From: Pseudomonadota bacterium
GTDB taxonomy: Bacteria; Pseudomonadota; Gammaproteobacteria; Burkholderiales; SG8-39
DNA: 6,139 nt
NCBI GenBank assembly: GCA_021848555.1
Contig: JAJZUN010000187.1
Coordinates: 1 to 6,139 of the forward strand
Reading direction: 5' to 3'
Positions within the stretch are counted from its first letter, which is position 1. Every line of letters starts with the position of its first letter. Positions 4,553 through 6,139 of this stretch are shown piece by piece. The notes under the pieces are model-generated. The model did not search any database and was not told the origin of the DNA. It worked only from the letters and a program-made list of their open reading frames with translations. Made by a program: the position numbers and the translations under genes.

Positions 4553-6139
4553 TCACGGATGATGGGCCGTCACATCGGGTTCATCAATCTGCTGCAAGAT
4601 GAACACCCTCGCCCGATCACGCAGCGTGACCGCTTTCGCGAATTGATCGTGATCATCCTCCGGAGGGGGAATGGCTTCCCCCATGACCACACTAACCGTG
4701 CCGTGGTGAGGTAGCCATTCACCATCGGCGAGCACGGACCGGGTTCCGCGGATTGCCAGCGGAACGATAGGAATGCGCGCTTGCACCGCTGCGGTGAAAG
4801 CGCCGAGATGAAACGCAAGCAATCCGGGGGCGTTTCGGAATGTTCCCTCGGGAAAGATGCAGAATGATGCGCCACTGCTGGCCAGCGTCGTCAAGCGCTC
4901 GGCATCCGCGATGCTCTGCTGCGTCGCAGACCGCTCCACAAATTCTGCGCCGAGTCGCCGCAAATAAAGCCGGACCGTCCATTGCTCGAGTAATTCCCGC
5001 TTGGCGACAAAGCGATGTGGTGACCGCAATGCGGCGATCAACATCAAGCTATCAAGATAACTCGCATGATTCGCCACGACGATATGAGGTGTGCCATGCC
5101 ACAAATTCGCGCTGCGCTTGACCTGGAGAGGAATGCCAGCAAGCAACAGAAAGAATCGTGCCGCCTTATGGTTGAAGCCCCAGGCCCATGCGGGTTTGGG
5201 CAGGATGACCGTGATCAGCCAAACAATTGGCGCAATCAGAAAAAATAACGCGAGGGCATAGATTCCATACAGAAGACGTTTTGCGGGCGCAAACCATTCT
5301 TGTAATTGCGTACGGGCAGCAGCCCAGCCGAGCCGCATGAACTGCCACCACACAGAACGCGATGGCGCGCCGACCAAACCCGCCTCAAAGACGTCACGAG
5401 TTGCTCCGCGGCGGATCTTGCCGCTGGATGTTTTGAGGACCGTGTGGGGAGGAGCCAGAACAATGTCGTCCGCTGGTTCGCCGATCACCTCGGTCACGCG
5501 CCGCATAATCGCCGCCCGCAATGACTCACGAAATTTGTCGTCCGTCTCGCGTGTTTCAGCCAAGACCACCAGTCGCTCGGTTCCAGCCGCTCGATCTCGA
5601 CTGCCGAACGCGGCGACACAGCCCTTACGCACGCCCGGAAGCACACCGACAGCCTCCTCGATTTCGGACGGGTAAAGGTGATGTCCAGCCCGGATGATGA
5701 TGTCCTTGACGCGGCCAGTTATGTAGACATCCCCCTCGGCGATATACGCGCGGTCCGCAGTATCAAGCCAAGTGCCATGAATCAAGCGCCGGGTCTCTTC
5801 GGGGTTTCGGAAATAGCCTGCTGTGGCCGATGGCCCCTGAAACTCCAAGCGTCCTTCGATCCGCTCACCGACCTCGGCTCCCGCCTCGTCCACAATTCGA
5901 ATACGGTGGCCAGGAATCGGCCGGCCACAGGCCACAAATCGCAGAGGATGATGGTCATCCGGCGGCGCGATCTGGGCCTTGCGATCACGCATGAAGGACG
6001 CACGATCGATGCGATCCACCAGAGGCCCACGGCCCAAGGGCGGGACCAGCAACGCCACGGTGGATTCGGCCAGGCCATAAACGGGGGTCATCGCGGTCCG
6101 GCGAAAGTCATACGCTCCGAACCTCTCACAAAACCGCGC
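4553..6139 (-). CDS. Acyl-AMP/CoA ligase fused to PlsC-type glycerophospholipid acyltransferase, 5' end outside window
   Basis: The last 528 residues of a large fusion are visible; the frame is open through the right edge, and the methionine at 6091 is internal (preceded by FCERFGAYDFRRTA, typical ligase sequence). Residues counted from the right edge: YGLAES (21-26) and LDTADRAYIAEGDVYITGR (125-143) with RVKDIIIRAGHHLYPSEIE (143-161) are adenylate-forming core motifs; the usual TGD is TAD. KTSSGKIRR (236-244) holds the catalytic lysine K241. Then come a membrane segment (about 291-314) and an acyltransferase domain with NHASYLD (357-363, HX4D), GAEFVER (397-403), FPEGTF (429-434) and VPLAIRG (459-465). 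The protein likely activates a fatty acid with ATP and passes it to a lysophospholipid at the inner membrane. E. coli Aas has the same two activities in the opposite order. No carrier-protein domain lies between them. The catalytic motifs look intact. Confidence 0.9.
   Translation of the reverse strand, partial: ARFCERFGAYDFRRTAMTPVYGLAESTVALLVPPLGRGPLVDRIDRASFMRDRKAQIAPPDDHHPLRFVACGRPIPGHRIRIVDEAGAEVGERIEGRLEFQGPSATAGYFRNPEETRRLIHGTWLDTADRAYIAEGDVYITGRVKDIIIRAGHHLYPSEIEEAVGVLPGVRKGCVAAFGSRDRAAGTERLVVLAETRETDDKFRESLRAAIMRRVTEVIGEPADDIVLAPPHTVLKTSSGKIRRGATRDVFEAGLVGAPSRSVWWQFMRLGWAAARTQLQEWFAPAKRLLYGIYALALFFLIAPIVWLITVILPKPAWAWGFNHKAARFFLLLAGIPLQVKRSANLWHGTPHIVVANHASYLDSLMLIAALRSPHRFVAKRELLEQWTVRLYLRRLGAEFVERSATQQSIADAERLTTLASSGASFCIFPEGTFRNAPGLLAFHLGAFTAAVQARIPIVPLAIRGTRSVLADGEWLPHHGTVSVVMGEAIPPPEDDHDQFAKAVTLRDRARVFILQQIDEPDVTAHHP

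Overview
The window reads as a mosaic accessory or junction stretch from a Gram-negative proteobacterium. A betaproteobacterium of the Burkholderiales type is my best guess. The basis is a periplasmic amino-acid binding protein with a Sec signal, LysE- and DHA2-type inner-membrane exporters, high-GC coding and a ligase-PlsC lipid enzyme. The genus cannot be read from the sequence. Base composition changes visibly along the window: the binding-protein gene and especially the MFS gene are GC-rich, the LysE gene and its leader are much less so, and the gaps at about 300-450 and 1740-1860 are AT-rich.

Layout, left to right. Positions 1-312 hold the open end of a frame whose first ~16 residues look like part of an EAL domain; the rest is unrecognisable, so this is probably a broken gene end. 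An AT-rich gap (313-538) carries three perfect dyad symmetries and leads to a Leu/Ile/Val-type periplasmic binding protein (539-1684, +) with no transporter partners in view. A 25-codon reading frame with an excellent ribosome binding site (1764-1841) ends 11 bases before a LysE/RhtB exporter (1853-2449, +) that has no ribosome binding site of its own. Positions 2450-2850 contain no intact gene but keep protein-like pieces in two frames that resemble a decayed SAM-dependent methyltransferase. A DHA2-type MFS exporter follows (2856-4226, +). Directly behind it lies the core of a hotdog thioesterase of the FlK type (4252-4461, +), with its N-terminus cut by a stop and its C-terminus lost. On the opposite strand, entering from the right edge, is the C-terminal part of a large fusion enzyme: an acyl/AMP ligase followed by a membrane segment and a PlsC glycerolipid acyltransferase (4553-6139, -).

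Together: two intact exporters and one solute-binding protein point to small-molecule traffic (amino acids, drugs), but the genes do not form one clear operon or pathway. The ligase-PlsC fusion belongs to phospholipid acyl-chain activation and transfer and runs convergently into the region. Three broken genes (EAL-like, methyltransferase-like, thioesterase) suggest repeated insertion and deletion. No RNA gene, CRISPR array, transposase or intact insertion sequence was seen. I find no convincing new multi-gene system; the most interesting items are the leader reading frame before the exporter, the dyad cluster before the binding protein, the thioesterase relic with an aligned catalytic triad, and the domain order of the lipid enzyme.
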